Source: Acherontichlamydia pituitae
GTDB lineage: Bacteria; Chlamydiota; Chlamydiia; Chlamydiales; Rhabdochlamydiaceae
Length of the DNA stretch: 64,000 nt
Reading direction: 5' to 3'
Assembly (NCBI GenBank): GCA_019634675.1
Contig: JAHCAX010000001.1
Span: forward strand, 124,001-188,000
Made by a program: the position numbers and the translations under genes. The notes beneath the pieces are model-generated. The model saw nothing but the letters and a program-made list of their open reading frames with translations, was not told where the DNA came from and did no database searches. How positions within the stretch are numbered: position 1 is the first letter of the stretch; the number at the start of each line of letters is the position of its first letter. Of the stretch, positions 35,084-43,267 are shown piece after piece.

Positions 35084-35125
35084 TTGCAAGATCGGGGACG
35101 CCTTGTCCCCGAAACTTGCTTGCAA
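35084..35125 (+). promoter_or_regulatory. long stem-loop between the radical SAM and GHMP kinase genes
   Basis: The inner stem CGGGGAC (35093-35099)/GTCCCCG (35105-35111) is perfect with a 5-base loop; an outer TTGCAAG (35084-35090)/CTTGCAA (35119-35125) also pairs. There is no T run after it, so an mRNA processing, stabilising or attenuation element is more likely than a strong terminator. Confidence 0.5.
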
Positions 35126-35165
35126 CCCTACCCAATTTAATAAAAACGGTTACTAGCTGGAGGTT

Positions 35166-36230
35166 TTGATGATCATCTCTCGAACTCCCTTTCGCATTTC
35201 GTTCTTTGGCGGAGGGACAGACTACCCCTCCTGGTTAGCAGAGCATGGCGGAGCTGTTCTCGGCACATCGATCAACCATTACTGCTATTTAAGCTGCCGC
35301 TACCTCCCCCCTTTTTTCGAACACAAATACCGGATCGCCTATTCCAAAACAGAAAATGTGAAATCGATTGTTGAAATCGAACACCCTGTCGTCAAAGCTG
35401 TTCTTGAGTATCTTGGCTTTCATGAGCTTGGAATGGAAATTCACCATGATGCCGACCTCCCTGCACGTTCGGGAATCGGTTCAAGCTCCACGTTCACCGT
35501 CGGACTCCTTAATGCCTTGATCGCCTTCAAACATGCCCGTCTTCCGACACAGGAACTTGCAAAACTCGCCATTTACATCGAACAAGAAATGCTGAATGAA
35601 GCTGTCGGATCCCAAGATCAGATATTAGCCGCACACGGGGGCTTTAACCGGGTCGATTTTTATCGGGATGGAAAATTCACGATTTCCCCCGTCATTGCCG
35701 ACCCTCATAAAATTGAGTCCTTGCAAAAGCATTGCATGCTCTTTTTTACCGGATTTTCCCGATTCGCTTCGGAAATTGCCAAGTCGCAAATCAATAACAT
35801 GAAGGCCAACACTACAACTCTGCATCTCATGCGCGCCATGGTCGATGATGCAATGGAGATTTTAGAAAATCCCCAACGGGACATCCGGGAATTTGGAGAG
35901 CTGTTGCACCAAGCATGGGAGTGCAAGCGCACCCTTTCCGACAAGATCTCCACTGATGCGATCGACGAGATTTACCAAAAGGGTCGAGACGCTGGAGCCA
36001 TCGGCGGCAAGCTGCTAGGAGCCGGCGGCGGCGGATTCATCCTTCTCTTTGCATCGCCCGAAGACCAAGAAAAGATTAAAGCAGCGCTGTCCAACCTGAT
36101 CTATATCCCATTTGCCTTTGAAAATCAGGGAAGCCGGGTCATATTTCATGAAAATACAGGGTCGCTTGAAAAAAAAGACCCAAAAACTCTCCCAATATCC
36201 ATTTACGGTGTTAAGAAACTTCATGTCTGA
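35166..36230 (+). CDS. GHMP kinase, D-glycero-D-manno-heptose 7-phosphate kinase (HddA)-like
   Basis: 354 residues. ISRTPFRISFFGGGTDYPSW is the N-terminal signature of the HddA/FKP-type kinases, ARSGIGSSSTFTVG is the GHMP phosphate loop, and GAGGGGFILLF the C-terminal motif. HddA makes D-glycero-alpha-D-manno-heptose 1,7-bisphosphate on the way to GDP-heptose. The HddC-like guanylyltransferase at 42436 supports that pathway; GmhA and GmhB are not in this window. GGAGG lies six bases before the ATG. Confidence 0.82.
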   Translation: MMIISRTPFRISFFGGGTDYPSWLAEHGGAVLGTSINHYCYLSCRYLPPFFEHKYRIAYSKTENVKSIVEIEHPVVKAVLEYLGFHELGMEIHHDADLPARSGIGSSSTFTVGLLNALIAFKHARLPTQELAKLAIYIEQEMLNEAVGSQDQILAAHGGFNRVDFYRDGKFTISPVIADPHKIESLQKHCMLFFTGFSRFASEIAKSQINNMKANTTTLHLMRAMVDDAMEILENPQRDIREFGELLHQAWECKRTLSDKISTDAIDEIYQKGRDAGAIGGKLLGAGGGGFILLFASPEDQEKIKAALSNLIYIPFAFENQGSRVIFHENTGSLEKKDPKTLPISIYGVKKLHV

Positions 36231-36268
36231 ATGTCTAGACGGACAAATTATTAAACTTCAATGATGCT

Positions 36269-37225
36269 ATGCAAAAAAAGCTATTAATTTTCGGTTCGAC
36301 AGGCCTCATCGGCTCCGCATGCAAAAGACATTTCCTTAATGAGGGCTCTTTTGATTTGCTTCTTCCTACACGGAAAGAAGTCGATCTTTTGAATGCTGAG
36401 CAAGTCAATCGTTACTTTGAAGCAAACAACCCAGACTATGTCATCCTTGCAGCAGGTCTTGTCGGAGGGATCCAATACAATGCGGCCTTCCCTGCAGACT
36501 TCATTGTCAAAAACTTGACTATGCAGCTCAATGCCTTTGCAGCTGCAAATGCAACCGAAGTAAAAAAACTGATCTTTTTTGCCTCTTCTTGCATGTATCC
36601 GAAAGTCTGCGAACAGCCGATTAGAGAAGAATTTCTATTGACCGGACCTCTCGAGCAGACAAGCGCCTCCTACGCAGTGGCCAAAATTGCCGGCATTCAA
36701 ATGGCAAAAGCCTACAACCAGCAATATCAAACAGAACGATTTGTTGCCCTCATCCCCAATAGCGTCTATGGCCCGAACGATAACTTTTCACCAGAAAAAG
36801 GACATGTCCTTTCCGTCCTTTTAGCGCGCTTTCATCAAGCTAAACTTGAAAATAGGCCGTCGATCGACTTATGGGGCACCGGCGAGCCTCGGCGGGAATT
36901 CCTCTACGCTGACGACCTTGCAGCTGCAATCGGTTTTTTACTTCATCAGTCCAATATTCCTTTACCACTAAATATCGGCGTTGGATACGATATATCCATC
37001 AAAGAACTTGCCGAGCAATTGGCTGAGGTTGTGGGCTATAAGGGAGAACTGAATTGGGACGCGACCAAACCCAATGGCACGCTCAAAAAACTGCTCGATA
37101 ATCAAAAAATCAACCAGATGGGATGGAAGCCCTTGATCCGCTTTGAAGAAGGAATTGCGATAACCTATCAGTGGTATCTTAAGGAACAGTTTTCATCGAA
37201 TATAGAACTACAAACTGCGAAATAA
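36269..37225 (+). CDS. GDP-L-fucose synthase/GDP-L-colitose synthase-like SDR
   Basis: 318 residues. GSTGLIGSACKR binds NADP; FFASSCMYPK and YAVAK hold the catalytic Ser, Tyr and Lys in the Fcl pattern; IPNSVYGPNDNFSPEKGHV and WGTGEPRREFLYADDLA are close to Fcl signatures. Fcl (and its relative ColC) acts on GDP-4-keto-6-deoxy sugars by 3,5- or 5-epimerisation and 4-reduction. With the ColD-like enzyme at 41205 and the GDP-forming HddC-like enzyme at 42436, a GDP-linked deoxy-sugar is likely. No GDP-mannose 4,6-dehydratase is visible here. Confidence 0.82.
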   Translation: MQKKLLIFGSTGLIGSACKRHFLNEGSFDLLLPTRKEVDLLNAEQVNRYFEANNPDYVILAAGLVGGIQYNAAFPADFIVKNLTMQLNAFAAANATEVKKLIFFASSCMYPKVCEQPIREEFLLTGPLEQTSASYAVAKIAGIQMAKAYNQQYQTERFVALIPNSVYGPNDNFSPEKGHVLSVLLARFHQAKLENRPSIDLWGTGEPRREFLYADDLAAAIGFLLHQSNIPLPLNIGVGYDISIKELAEQLAEVVGYKGELNWDATKPNGTLKKLLDNQKINQMGWKPLIRFEEGIAITYQWYLKEQFSSNIELQTAK

Positions 37226-37240
37226 ACTAGAGGAACAGAA

Positions 37241-38323
37241 ATGGTAATCCAATTAATTCGCACTTTCAAAGTCCACTTGTCAAACATATTAAAGAGTTGC
37301 TTAGGCCTATTTCTAGTTCTATCCTTTAGCCCTCTTCATACAATGGATCTTAGACACATTCAACTTTCTCCTTATCAGATCTCTCAGATGCATCGATTTA
37401 TTATTCAAAGGAAAATGGCATATCAGCCTTTTATCTTCACTAATAACCTGGAAGTTGGGGAAGGATATAATTTCATCAATGGCAGAGATTTTTTGGGAAA
37501 TATCTACTGGCCGGATAATCCAAGTCCAGAAATTTATGATCTCTTAGTTCAAGACCTAGCTTCATTTCGAGAACACAATCAGCATTTAAGAACCATCTAT
37601 GAGTATTTTCTTGATACTTTTGTTGAAAGTTTAGGAGGAAATATCCAATCTTTAGATTTTGCTGAAATAGGTTGCAATACCGGCTATTTTCTTCATGGTC
37701 TTGCGCTTAGAGGCGCAAAACGATGCATCGGCTATGATTTCACTGAAAATACAGAAGTATTTAACTGGTTCAATCAAGTTCTTGGGATACATAACGAATT
37801 TTATTTTGCTGAATGGGATTCAAGAACTCATACATTAAATTATGCAGATATGCCAGAAGTCGATGTCGCAATCAGTATCAACGTTACTTGCCATTTAGCT
37901 GATCCTGTTTATCACATCGCGTTTTTATGCGATCATGCAAAAAAGGCTGTTTTTCTATGCTGCCCTGTCAATTTTGAAGATGAAACGGGTCTTTCGATCT
38001 CCTATGGATATCCAAGCCGTTATCCTAATTCTCTAGACTTTCCTCTTTGCTTTGACAATACGATTAAAATGTCCAAACCTCTTATTCGATTGGCTTTTGA
38101 AAAAGCTGGTTTTGAGGAAATTTATGAAATCGAACCTCCATCAAATATTCCATCTGAATGGAAAAGTTGGTACAATGCAGGAAAATTATTTCTAGCTTTT
38201 CGAACCAAGCAAACTAAAACAGCTCTTAATGAAACTAATCGTAACCGTAACCGACAAGTTCCAGCAGATGCAGCTGCAATACTGAATGCAAAACCTAAAT
38301 GGAATTGGAAAGGATTCAAATGA
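37241..38323 (+). CDS. class I SAM methyltransferase with N-terminal hydrophobic segment
   Basis: 360 residues. The SAM-binding strand is FAEIGCNTGYFLHGLALRGAKRCIGYD (shown in part: EIGCNTGYF and GYD). The later VDVAISINV and AVFLCCP strands complete the fold. Residues 15-32 (LKSCLGLFLVLSFSPLH) are hydrophobic and look like a signal or anchor. The start is supported by GAGGAA upstream, so the segment is probably real. The gene is richer in A and T than its neighbours. The stop overlaps the next ATG by four bases. Confidence 0.75.
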   Translation: MVIQLIRTFKVHLSNILKSCLGLFLVLSFSPLHTMDLRHIQLSPYQISQMHRFIIQRKMAYQPFIFTNNLEVGEGYNFINGRDFLGNIYWPDNPSPEIYDLLVQDLASFREHNQHLRTIYEYFLDTFVESLGGNIQSLDFAEIGCNTGYFLHGLALRGAKRCIGYDFTENTEVFNWFNQVLGIHNEFYFAEWDSRTHTLNYADMPEVDVAISINVTCHLADPVYHIAFLCDHAKKAVFLCCPVNFEDETGLSISYGYPSRYPNSLDFPLCFDNTIKMSKPLIRLAFEKAGFEEIYEIEPPSNIPSEWKSWYNAGKLFLAFRTKQTKTALNETNRNRNRQVPADAAAILNAKPKWNWKGFK

Positions 38324-39354
38324 AAATCGTAAATTATCCGTATAAAGGAAAAGGTAAAGCCGGCTACTTAGAGAAGATGGACCAATACGATCCTCGCTTT
38401 CTCATGCAGCTTTACCACGATGTCTTTCGCATTAGGCTGATCGAAGAAGTGATTGCAGATAGATACTCCCAGGATGAGATGAAATCTCCTATCCACCTTG
38501 CCATCGGGCAAGAAGCTGTTTCCGTCGGAACATGCGCAGCTTTAAAAAAGAGCGACTCTGTCTTCTGCGGACACCGCACCCACGGCGTTTACTTCGGCAA
38601 AGGGGGCGACCTTAAAGCCATGCTAGCCGAACTCCATTGCCGGATCGACGGCTGCTGCGCTTCTCGAGGCGGCTCGATGCACTTGATCGACAAGAGCGTT
38701 GGGATGGACGGATCGTCTGCGATCGTTGCAGGGATAATCCCCATTGCAACGGGAGCTGCGCTTGCAGCTCAGATGGCAAACATAGACCGCGTTACAGCCG
38801 TCTACATCGGCGATGCCGCTGTTGAAGAGGGCGCTTGCTGGGAAAGTTTGAACTTTGCCAAGTTGAAAAACCTTCCGATCATCTACGTTTGCGAAAACAA
38901 CTACTACTCCGTTTGCTCGCCGTTGGAATTCCGACAGCATCCCGATGTGCCTATTTTCCAAAAAGCTAAAGGCTTCGGCCTTGAAAGCCATTCGATCGAT
39001 GGGAACAATATCCTCGATGTCTTTGAGACCATGCGCAATGCTGTCGCATCGGTAAGAGCGGGCAAAGGTCCTGTCTTCATCGAAGCGCATACCTATCGCT
39101 ATCGAGGACACCATGGACCAAAAGAAGACAGCGATCCTGGCTACAGGACCCATGATGAGTTCCTTGAATGGAAGCAAGTCGATCCGCTGCATCTTTTCGA
39201 AGCAGCATTGATGGAAAAAGGGATCTTAAGCGTTGCTCAAAAAGAGCAGATGGCCGAAAAGATCAACCTAGAAATCGAAGAGGCGTTTGAATTTGCACTT
39301 GCAAGCCCTTTTCCGCAAGAGTCCGATTTAATGACACACGTTTACAGTGAGTAA
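38320..39354 (+). CDS. thiamine-diphosphate-dependent dehydrogenase E1 alpha-like subunit
   Basis: 344 residues from the ATG at 38320, which overlaps the previous stop (ATGA) and has AGGA upstream; an ATG at 38299 would only add seven residues. The ThDP motif region reads GDAAVEEGACWESLNFAKL and ends in ENNYYS, as in E1 alpha of pyruvate/acetoin dehydrogenases. AIGQEAVSVGTCAAL, GHRTHGVYFGKG and YRYRGHHGPKEDSD are also E1 alpha signatures. No E2 or E3 gene is near; it is followed at once by E1 beta inside a sugar operon. I infer a C2-transfer or ketol-type reaction on a sugar rather than a housekeeping dehydrogenase. Confidence 0.87.
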   Translation: MKIVNYPYKGKGKAGYLEKMDQYDPRFLMQLYHDVFRIRLIEEVIADRYSQDEMKSPIHLAIGQEAVSVGTCAALKKSDSVFCGHRTHGVYFGKGGDLKAMLAELHCRIDGCCASRGGSMHLIDKSVGMDGSSAIVAGIIPIATGAALAAQMANIDRVTAVYIGDAAVEEGACWESLNFAKLKNLPIIYVCENNYYSVCSPLEFRQHPDVPIFQKAKGFGLESHSIDGNNILDVFETMRNAVASVRAGKGPVFIEAHTYRYRGHHGPKEDSDPGYRTHDEFLEWKQVDPLHLFEAALMEKGILSVAQKEQMAEKINLEIEEAFEFALASPFPQESDLMTHVYSE

Positions 39355-39359
39355 AAAAG

Positions 39360-40406
39360 ATGCTTTGGGATGAAAAACTCGTACAAAAGAATGCAGCCGT
39401 TCTTGAGCCTGAACAAAAACAAGAAGGACGCGTTGTCAGCTATGTCCAAGCCCTTCGGGAAGCAATCGAAAACGCAATGAAAAACGACTCTTCAGTCTTC
39501 CTCCTTGGACAAGGTGTAGATGATCCAGGTGGAATGTTCGGCGTCACCAAAGGTTTTAAGGAAATCTATGGTCCAGCGCGCGTATTCGACACTCCAGTAT
39601 CGGAAGAAGGGATGACCGGGATCTGCAACGGAGCGGCCCTCATGGGTATGCGTCCTATCTATTTCCATAACCGTCCCGATTTCTTGCTCCTCGCCTTCAA
39701 CCAAATCGTCAACCATGGCAGCAAGATCCATTGGATGGACAATGGAACAAACAACATCCCTTTGGTTATCTGGTCGGCAATCGGCCGGGGCTGGGGCTCT
39801 GGACCTCAACACTCCCAAGCAATCCAAGGTCTGCTTTTAGGAGTTCCCGGCATCAAGATCGTAATGCCCAGCACCCCTTACGATGCAAAGGGCTTAATGG
39901 CAACAGCAATCCGCGATAACAATCCCGTCATCTTCATCGAACACCGGTGGCTGATGCGCCGCGAAGGGATCGTTCCAGAAGAAAGCTACGAAATTCCCTT
40001 CGGCAAAGGAGTAATCCGCCAAGAAGGAAACGACTGCACAGTCGTCGGGACATCCCAATCCATCGATTTGGCATGGACTGCTGCCAAGCAGCTCAAGAAT
40101 GAATCGGGAATCGAAGCGGAAGTTATCGACTTGCGCACGATCAAGCCCTTGGATGAAGAGATCATCCTCAATTCAGTCAGAAAAACAGGCAAGCTCCTTG
40201 TCGTTGATACAGGCTGGGCAATGGGCGGCGTGTGCGCTGAGATCGGATGCCTAGTTGCTGAAAAAGCATTTGCATCTCTTAAGGCGCCTATCAAACGAGT
40301 TGGACTGCCTGACTGCCATTCTCCTGCAGGCAATGTCTTGGAGAACTTTTATTATCCAACGACTCTTACAATGAAACAAGCAATAACCGACCTTATTCAA
40401 TCTTAA
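39360..40406 (+). CDS. thiamine-diphosphate-dependent dehydrogenase E1 beta-like subunit
   Basis: 348 residues. Transketolase pyrimidine domain with GQGVDDPGGMFGVTKG, the cofactor-contacting glutamate in SEEGMTGICNGAALMG, and SAIGRGWGSGPQHSQ. The C-terminal transketolase domain has EAEVIDLRTIKPLDEE, GWAMGG and GLPDCHSP, all as in E1 beta subunits. It lies five bases after E1 alpha and must form the alpha2beta2 enzyme with it. The absence of a lipoyl E2 here suggests the acyl group goes directly to another acceptor. Confidence 0.87.
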   Translation: MLWDEKLVQKNAAVLEPEQKQEGRVVSYVQALREAIENAMKNDSSVFLLGQGVDDPGGMFGVTKGFKEIYGPARVFDTPVSEEGMTGICNGAALMGMRPIYFHNRPDFLLLAFNQIVNHGSKIHWMDNGTNNIPLVIWSAIGRGWGSGPQHSQAIQGLLLGVPGIKIVMPSTPYDAKGLMATAIRDNNPVIFIEHRWLMRREGIVPEESYEIPFGKGVIRQEGNDCTVVGTSQSIDLAWTAAKQLKNESGIEAEVIDLRTIKPLDEEIILNSVRKTGKLLVVDTGWAMGGVCAEIGCLVAEKAFASLKAPIKRVGLPDCHSPAGNVLENFYYPTTLTMKQAITDLIQS

Positions 40407-40418
40407 CCAGAGAATCAA

Positions 40419-41195
40419 ATGAGACTATTAATTGCTGTTTTTATGATTTGCATGACTATTGCAGAAGCTGATGTTACCCCATTGCCTCCTACGCGATTTC
40501 ATGAGTTGGAAGAACTTAAAGATATCCCATATCAAAACATGCAGACTCTTGATCGCTATGTTGGAGTCAGTTTAGGAGATCTGAAGGCCCTATCCATTCT
40601 CATTAAAAGTTCGAATGCAAAAAACTGCCTTGAGCTTGGAACGTTTTTAGGAACAGGTACAACAGCTCTTTTTTATGGCGCCGGCGTTAACTTGATCTGC
40701 GTGGATCATTGGAAAGGAAATGAATTTGATCCGTTTATGCAATCTGTGTCTCCAAAATATGATCTGTATTCAATCTGCTCTAACAATGTCAAACAGTATG
40801 ACCATGAGAACCGGATCATCTTGTTAGAATCAAACAGCCTTCAAGCGAGCCAACAATTTCCAGATCACGCGTTCGACCTGATCTTTATCGATGCAGACCA
40901 TACGTATGAAGGAGTGCTTGCCGATTTAAAAGTTTGGTACTCAAAAGTTAAACCTGGTGGAATTATTTGCGGGCACGACTGTGAAGGGAGGCCAAAAAAC
41001 TTTCCTTTCTACAATTTTTCCGATTGGGCTCTTAAAGGTAAAGATTGGGATAATCTTCTGAGAATCCACCCTGGGGTCATGCGGGCAGTTGATGAATTTT
41101 TCCAGGGTCAGGCGCTTTTGTTTGCAGAACAGTTTATCATGGTAAACGGAACAAGAGAACATTCAAGCATCTGGTATTACCGTATTCCCGAATAA
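40419..41195 (+). CDS. class I SAM methyltransferase with signal peptide-like start
   Basis: 258 residues. CLELGTFLGTGTTALFYG and LICVDHW mark the SAM site, FDLIFIDADHTYEGVLADL the metal/acceptor region of the methyltransferase-24 type, and GGIICGHDC the next strand; these enzymes are often O-methyltransferases of sugars or phenols. Residues 1-18 (MRLLIAVFMICMTIAEA) look like a cleavable signal peptide, which is unusual. The gene sits between E1 beta and the ColD-like enzyme, so it probably methylates the same sugar product or glycan. Confidence 0.75.
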   Translation: MRLLIAVFMICMTIAEADVTPLPPTRFHELEELKDIPYQNMQTLDRYVGVSLGDLKALSILIKSSNAKNCLELGTFLGTGTTALFYGAGVNLICVDHWKGNEFDPFMQSVSPKYDLYSICSNNVKQYDHENRIILLESNSLQASQQFPDHAFDLIFIDADHTYEGVLADLKVWYSKVKPGGIICGHDCEGRPKNFPFYNFSDWALKGKDWDNLLRIHPGVMRAVDEFFQGQALLFAEQFIMVNGTREHSSIWYYRIPE

Positions 41196-41204
41196 GGAGA
41201 AAAA

Positions 41205-42422
41205 ATGACATACGAATTAGCTAGCATTACATGGGACGAAGAAGAATATAAGGCGATCAACCGCGTTATTGAAAAAGGGATGTTCACCATGGGTGAGAAC
41301 GTCCGCCGGTTTGAAGAAGATTTTGCCCAAAAATTTGGCTCTAAATACGCAGTGATGAGCAACTCAGGGTCTTCGGCCAACCTGATTGCGATTGCGGCAT
41401 TCTGCTACAAAAAAGGCAACCCTTTGCAACCGGGAGACGAGGTCATTGTTCCTGCGATTTCCTGGTCTACAACCTTTTATCCATTGATGCAATATGGATT
41501 AAAGCTCCGTTTCGTTGATGTCGAGCTGGACACATTGAACATGGACGTCAGCCAGCTGGAAGCAGCGCTTACACCGAAGACCAAAATGGTCGTAGGGGTT
41601 AGCATCTTGGGCAACCCTTGCGGCCTCGATGTGATGCGCCAATTCTGCGACAAGCATAACCTCTATTTCTTTGAGGACAATTGCGAGTCGATGGGCGCCT
41701 TTTTAAATGGAAAAAGCTGCGGAACCTTCGGAGATATTGGAACTTTTAGCACATTTTTCTCCCACCATATTTCAACAATGGAAGGAGGAGTTAGCATTAC
41801 AGACGATGAAGAGCTCTACCACTTGATGCTGGCGATCCGCTCGCACGGATGGACGCGCCATCTCCCGCCAGAGACAAATATTTACGAGAAAAAAGACGAC
41901 GACTTCTATGAAGCCTACCGCTTTATCGTTCCTGGGTACAATGTCCGGCCATTAGAACTTTCCGGCGCCATTGGGATCGAGCAGCTTAAAAAGCTCGACA
42001 ACCTCGTTAAAATCCGCAGAGAAAATGCTGAAACTTGGGTCTCCTTATTTGGAAACGACGAGCGCTTTATCATCCAGAAGGAAAATGGAATCAGCTCCTG
42101 GTTCTCCTTTACGGTCATTTTGAACCCAGAGCTTGGCCTAGACAAGCAAAAGATCTTCCAGACATTAAAAAAAGAAGGGATCCAGTTCCGGATCATCACC
42201 GGAGGAAACTTCTTGCGCCATGATGTGATCAAGTACTGCAATCATGAGTGCCATGGAGAGATCGTCAATGCAAACATTGCCCACGATCATGGATTCTTTA
42301 TCGGGAACCATCCGACCGATGTTAGAAATGATCTCAAACGGATCCATAAGATTTTAGATGAAGCGACGATGCAGCAGCTGGCAGGCGCCGGCTCTTGCGG
42401 ACCATGCGGTTGCTCATCGTAG
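41205..42422 (+). CDS. PLP-dependent sugar 3-dehydratase, ColD/RfbH type
   Basis: 405 residues of the DegT/DnrJ/EryC1/StrS aminotransferase family. The lysine that would bind PLP is replaced by histidine: H187-H188 in FSHHISTMEGG. This is the hallmark of 3-dehydratases such as ColD (GDP-4-keto-6-deoxymannose) and RfbH (CDP-4-keto-6-deoxyglucose), not of aminotransferases. I see no clear RfbH-type iron-sulfur cysteine set in the core, which favours ColD. The last residues form a Cys-rich tail, GSCGPCGCSS, not usual in the family. AGGAG lies six bases upstream. Confidence 0.85.
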   Translation: MTYELASITWDEEEYKAINRVIEKGMFTMGENVRRFEEDFAQKFGSKYAVMSNSGSSANLIAIAAFCYKKGNPLQPGDEVIVPAISWSTTFYPLMQYGLKLRFVDVELDTLNMDVSQLEAALTPKTKMVVGVSILGNPCGLDVMRQFCDKHNLYFFEDNCESMGAFLNGKSCGTFGDIGTFSTFFSHHISTMEGGVSITDDEELYHLMLAIRSHGWTRHLPPETNIYEKKDDDFYEAYRFIVPGYNVRPLELSGAIGIEQLKKLDNLVKIRRENAETWVSLFGNDERFIIQKENGISSWFSFTVILNPELGLDKQKIFQTLKKEGIQFRIITGGNFLRHDVIKYCNHECHGEIVNANIAHDHGFFIGNHPTDVRNDLKRIHKILDEATMQQLAGAGSCGPCGCSS

Positions 42423-42435
42423 GCTCTGAGGATAT

Positions 42436-43140
42436 ATGGAAGCCATTGTTTTAGCGGGAGGATTAGGAACGCGGCTTAGGTCCGTTTGTTCCGACCGTCC
42501 CAAGCCAATGGCTGACGTCAATGGGAAACCCTTTCTTTACCATCTCATGCAGTATTGGAAAGGGCAAGGCGTTTCCCATTTCATCTTATCCGTGGGATAC
42601 CTTCATGAAAAAGTGATCGAGTACTTTGGCCATTCTTTCGAAGGCGTGCCGATCGACTACGCGATCGAGCAATCTCCCATGGGAACAGGAGGAGGGCTCC
42701 TCATGGCGATCGATTATATTGCTCGCTTAGACCAACCGATTTTAGTGATAAATGGGGATACGTATTTCGAAGTGCCTTTAGCTGAATTAAAAAAATTTCA
42801 AAAAGACCATGGATGCGCTTGTACTCTTTCTTTGTTAAAGATTGCGCAGAACACGCGCTATGGCGGAATAAAAACATTGCCTTCAGGACAAATCACCAGC
42901 TTCAACGAACGAAATGAGATGGAGTCTTGTTTGATCAATGGAGGCTGTTATTTGATCCGTCCTGATTACCTAAATAACTTTAACTCTTGGATAAAGGATC
43001 AGCCTGTTTCCTTAGAAAAAGATATCCTACTTTCCGCAGTATCTCATCAACAAGCTTATGGAATTGCGTTCGATCGATATTTCCTCGACATCGGAATCCC
43101 AGAAGATTATTTCCAGTCTTTAACGAAATTCAAAAAATAA
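42436..43140 (+). CDS. D-glycero-D-manno-heptose 1-phosphate guanylyltransferase (HddC)-like nucleotidyltransferase
   Basis: 234 residues. Single nucleotidyltransferase domain: AIVLAGGLGTRL, DRPKPMADVNGKPF, then the metal aspartate in VINGDTYFEV and GGCYLIRPD. The length and pattern fit HddC, which makes GDP-D-glycero-alpha-D-manno-heptose; glucose- or mannose-1-phosphate transferases of similar size cannot be excluded. It closes the plus-strand sugar operon, 13 bases after the ColD-like gene. Pairing with the HddA-like kinase supports heptose. Confidence 0.8.
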   Translation: MEAIVLAGGLGTRLRSVCSDRPKPMADVNGKPFLYHLMQYWKGQGVSHFILSVGYLHEKVIEYFGHSFEGVPIDYAIEQSPMGTGGGLLMAIDYIARLDQPILVINGDTYFEVPLAELKKFQKDHGCACTLSLLKIAQNTRYGGIKTLPSGQITSFNERNEMESCLINGGCYLIRPDYLNNFNSWIKDQPVSLEKDILLSAVSHQQAYGIAFDRYFLDIGIPEDYFQSLTKFKK

Positions 43141-43224
43141 CGCCATTTTTTCAAATAAATTAACCGCACATTCACAATCACAGCTATTTAAAAAAGATTA
43201 TATATACTTTTATAAAACTAAACA

Positions 43225-43233
43225 TGCTATAAT
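43225..43233 (+). promoter_or_regulatory. extended -10 promoter of the 43268 gene
   Basis: TGCTATAAT: a perfect TATAAT with the TGn extension, 34 bases before the start codon and preceded by a very A/T-rich stretch. The -35 region is weak, as is common with extended -10 promoters. A similar TGCTATTAT occurs at 44840-44848 ahead of the next gene. Confidence 0.5.
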
Positions 43234-43267
43234 TTAACCAATTTAAATTTATTTTAAGGATTCAATT

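Noticed and set aside
41205..42422. annotation as an aminotransferase (perosamine/ArnB type)
   Set aside because: The PLP lysine is replaced by histidine in SHHIS, the mark of 3-dehydratases.
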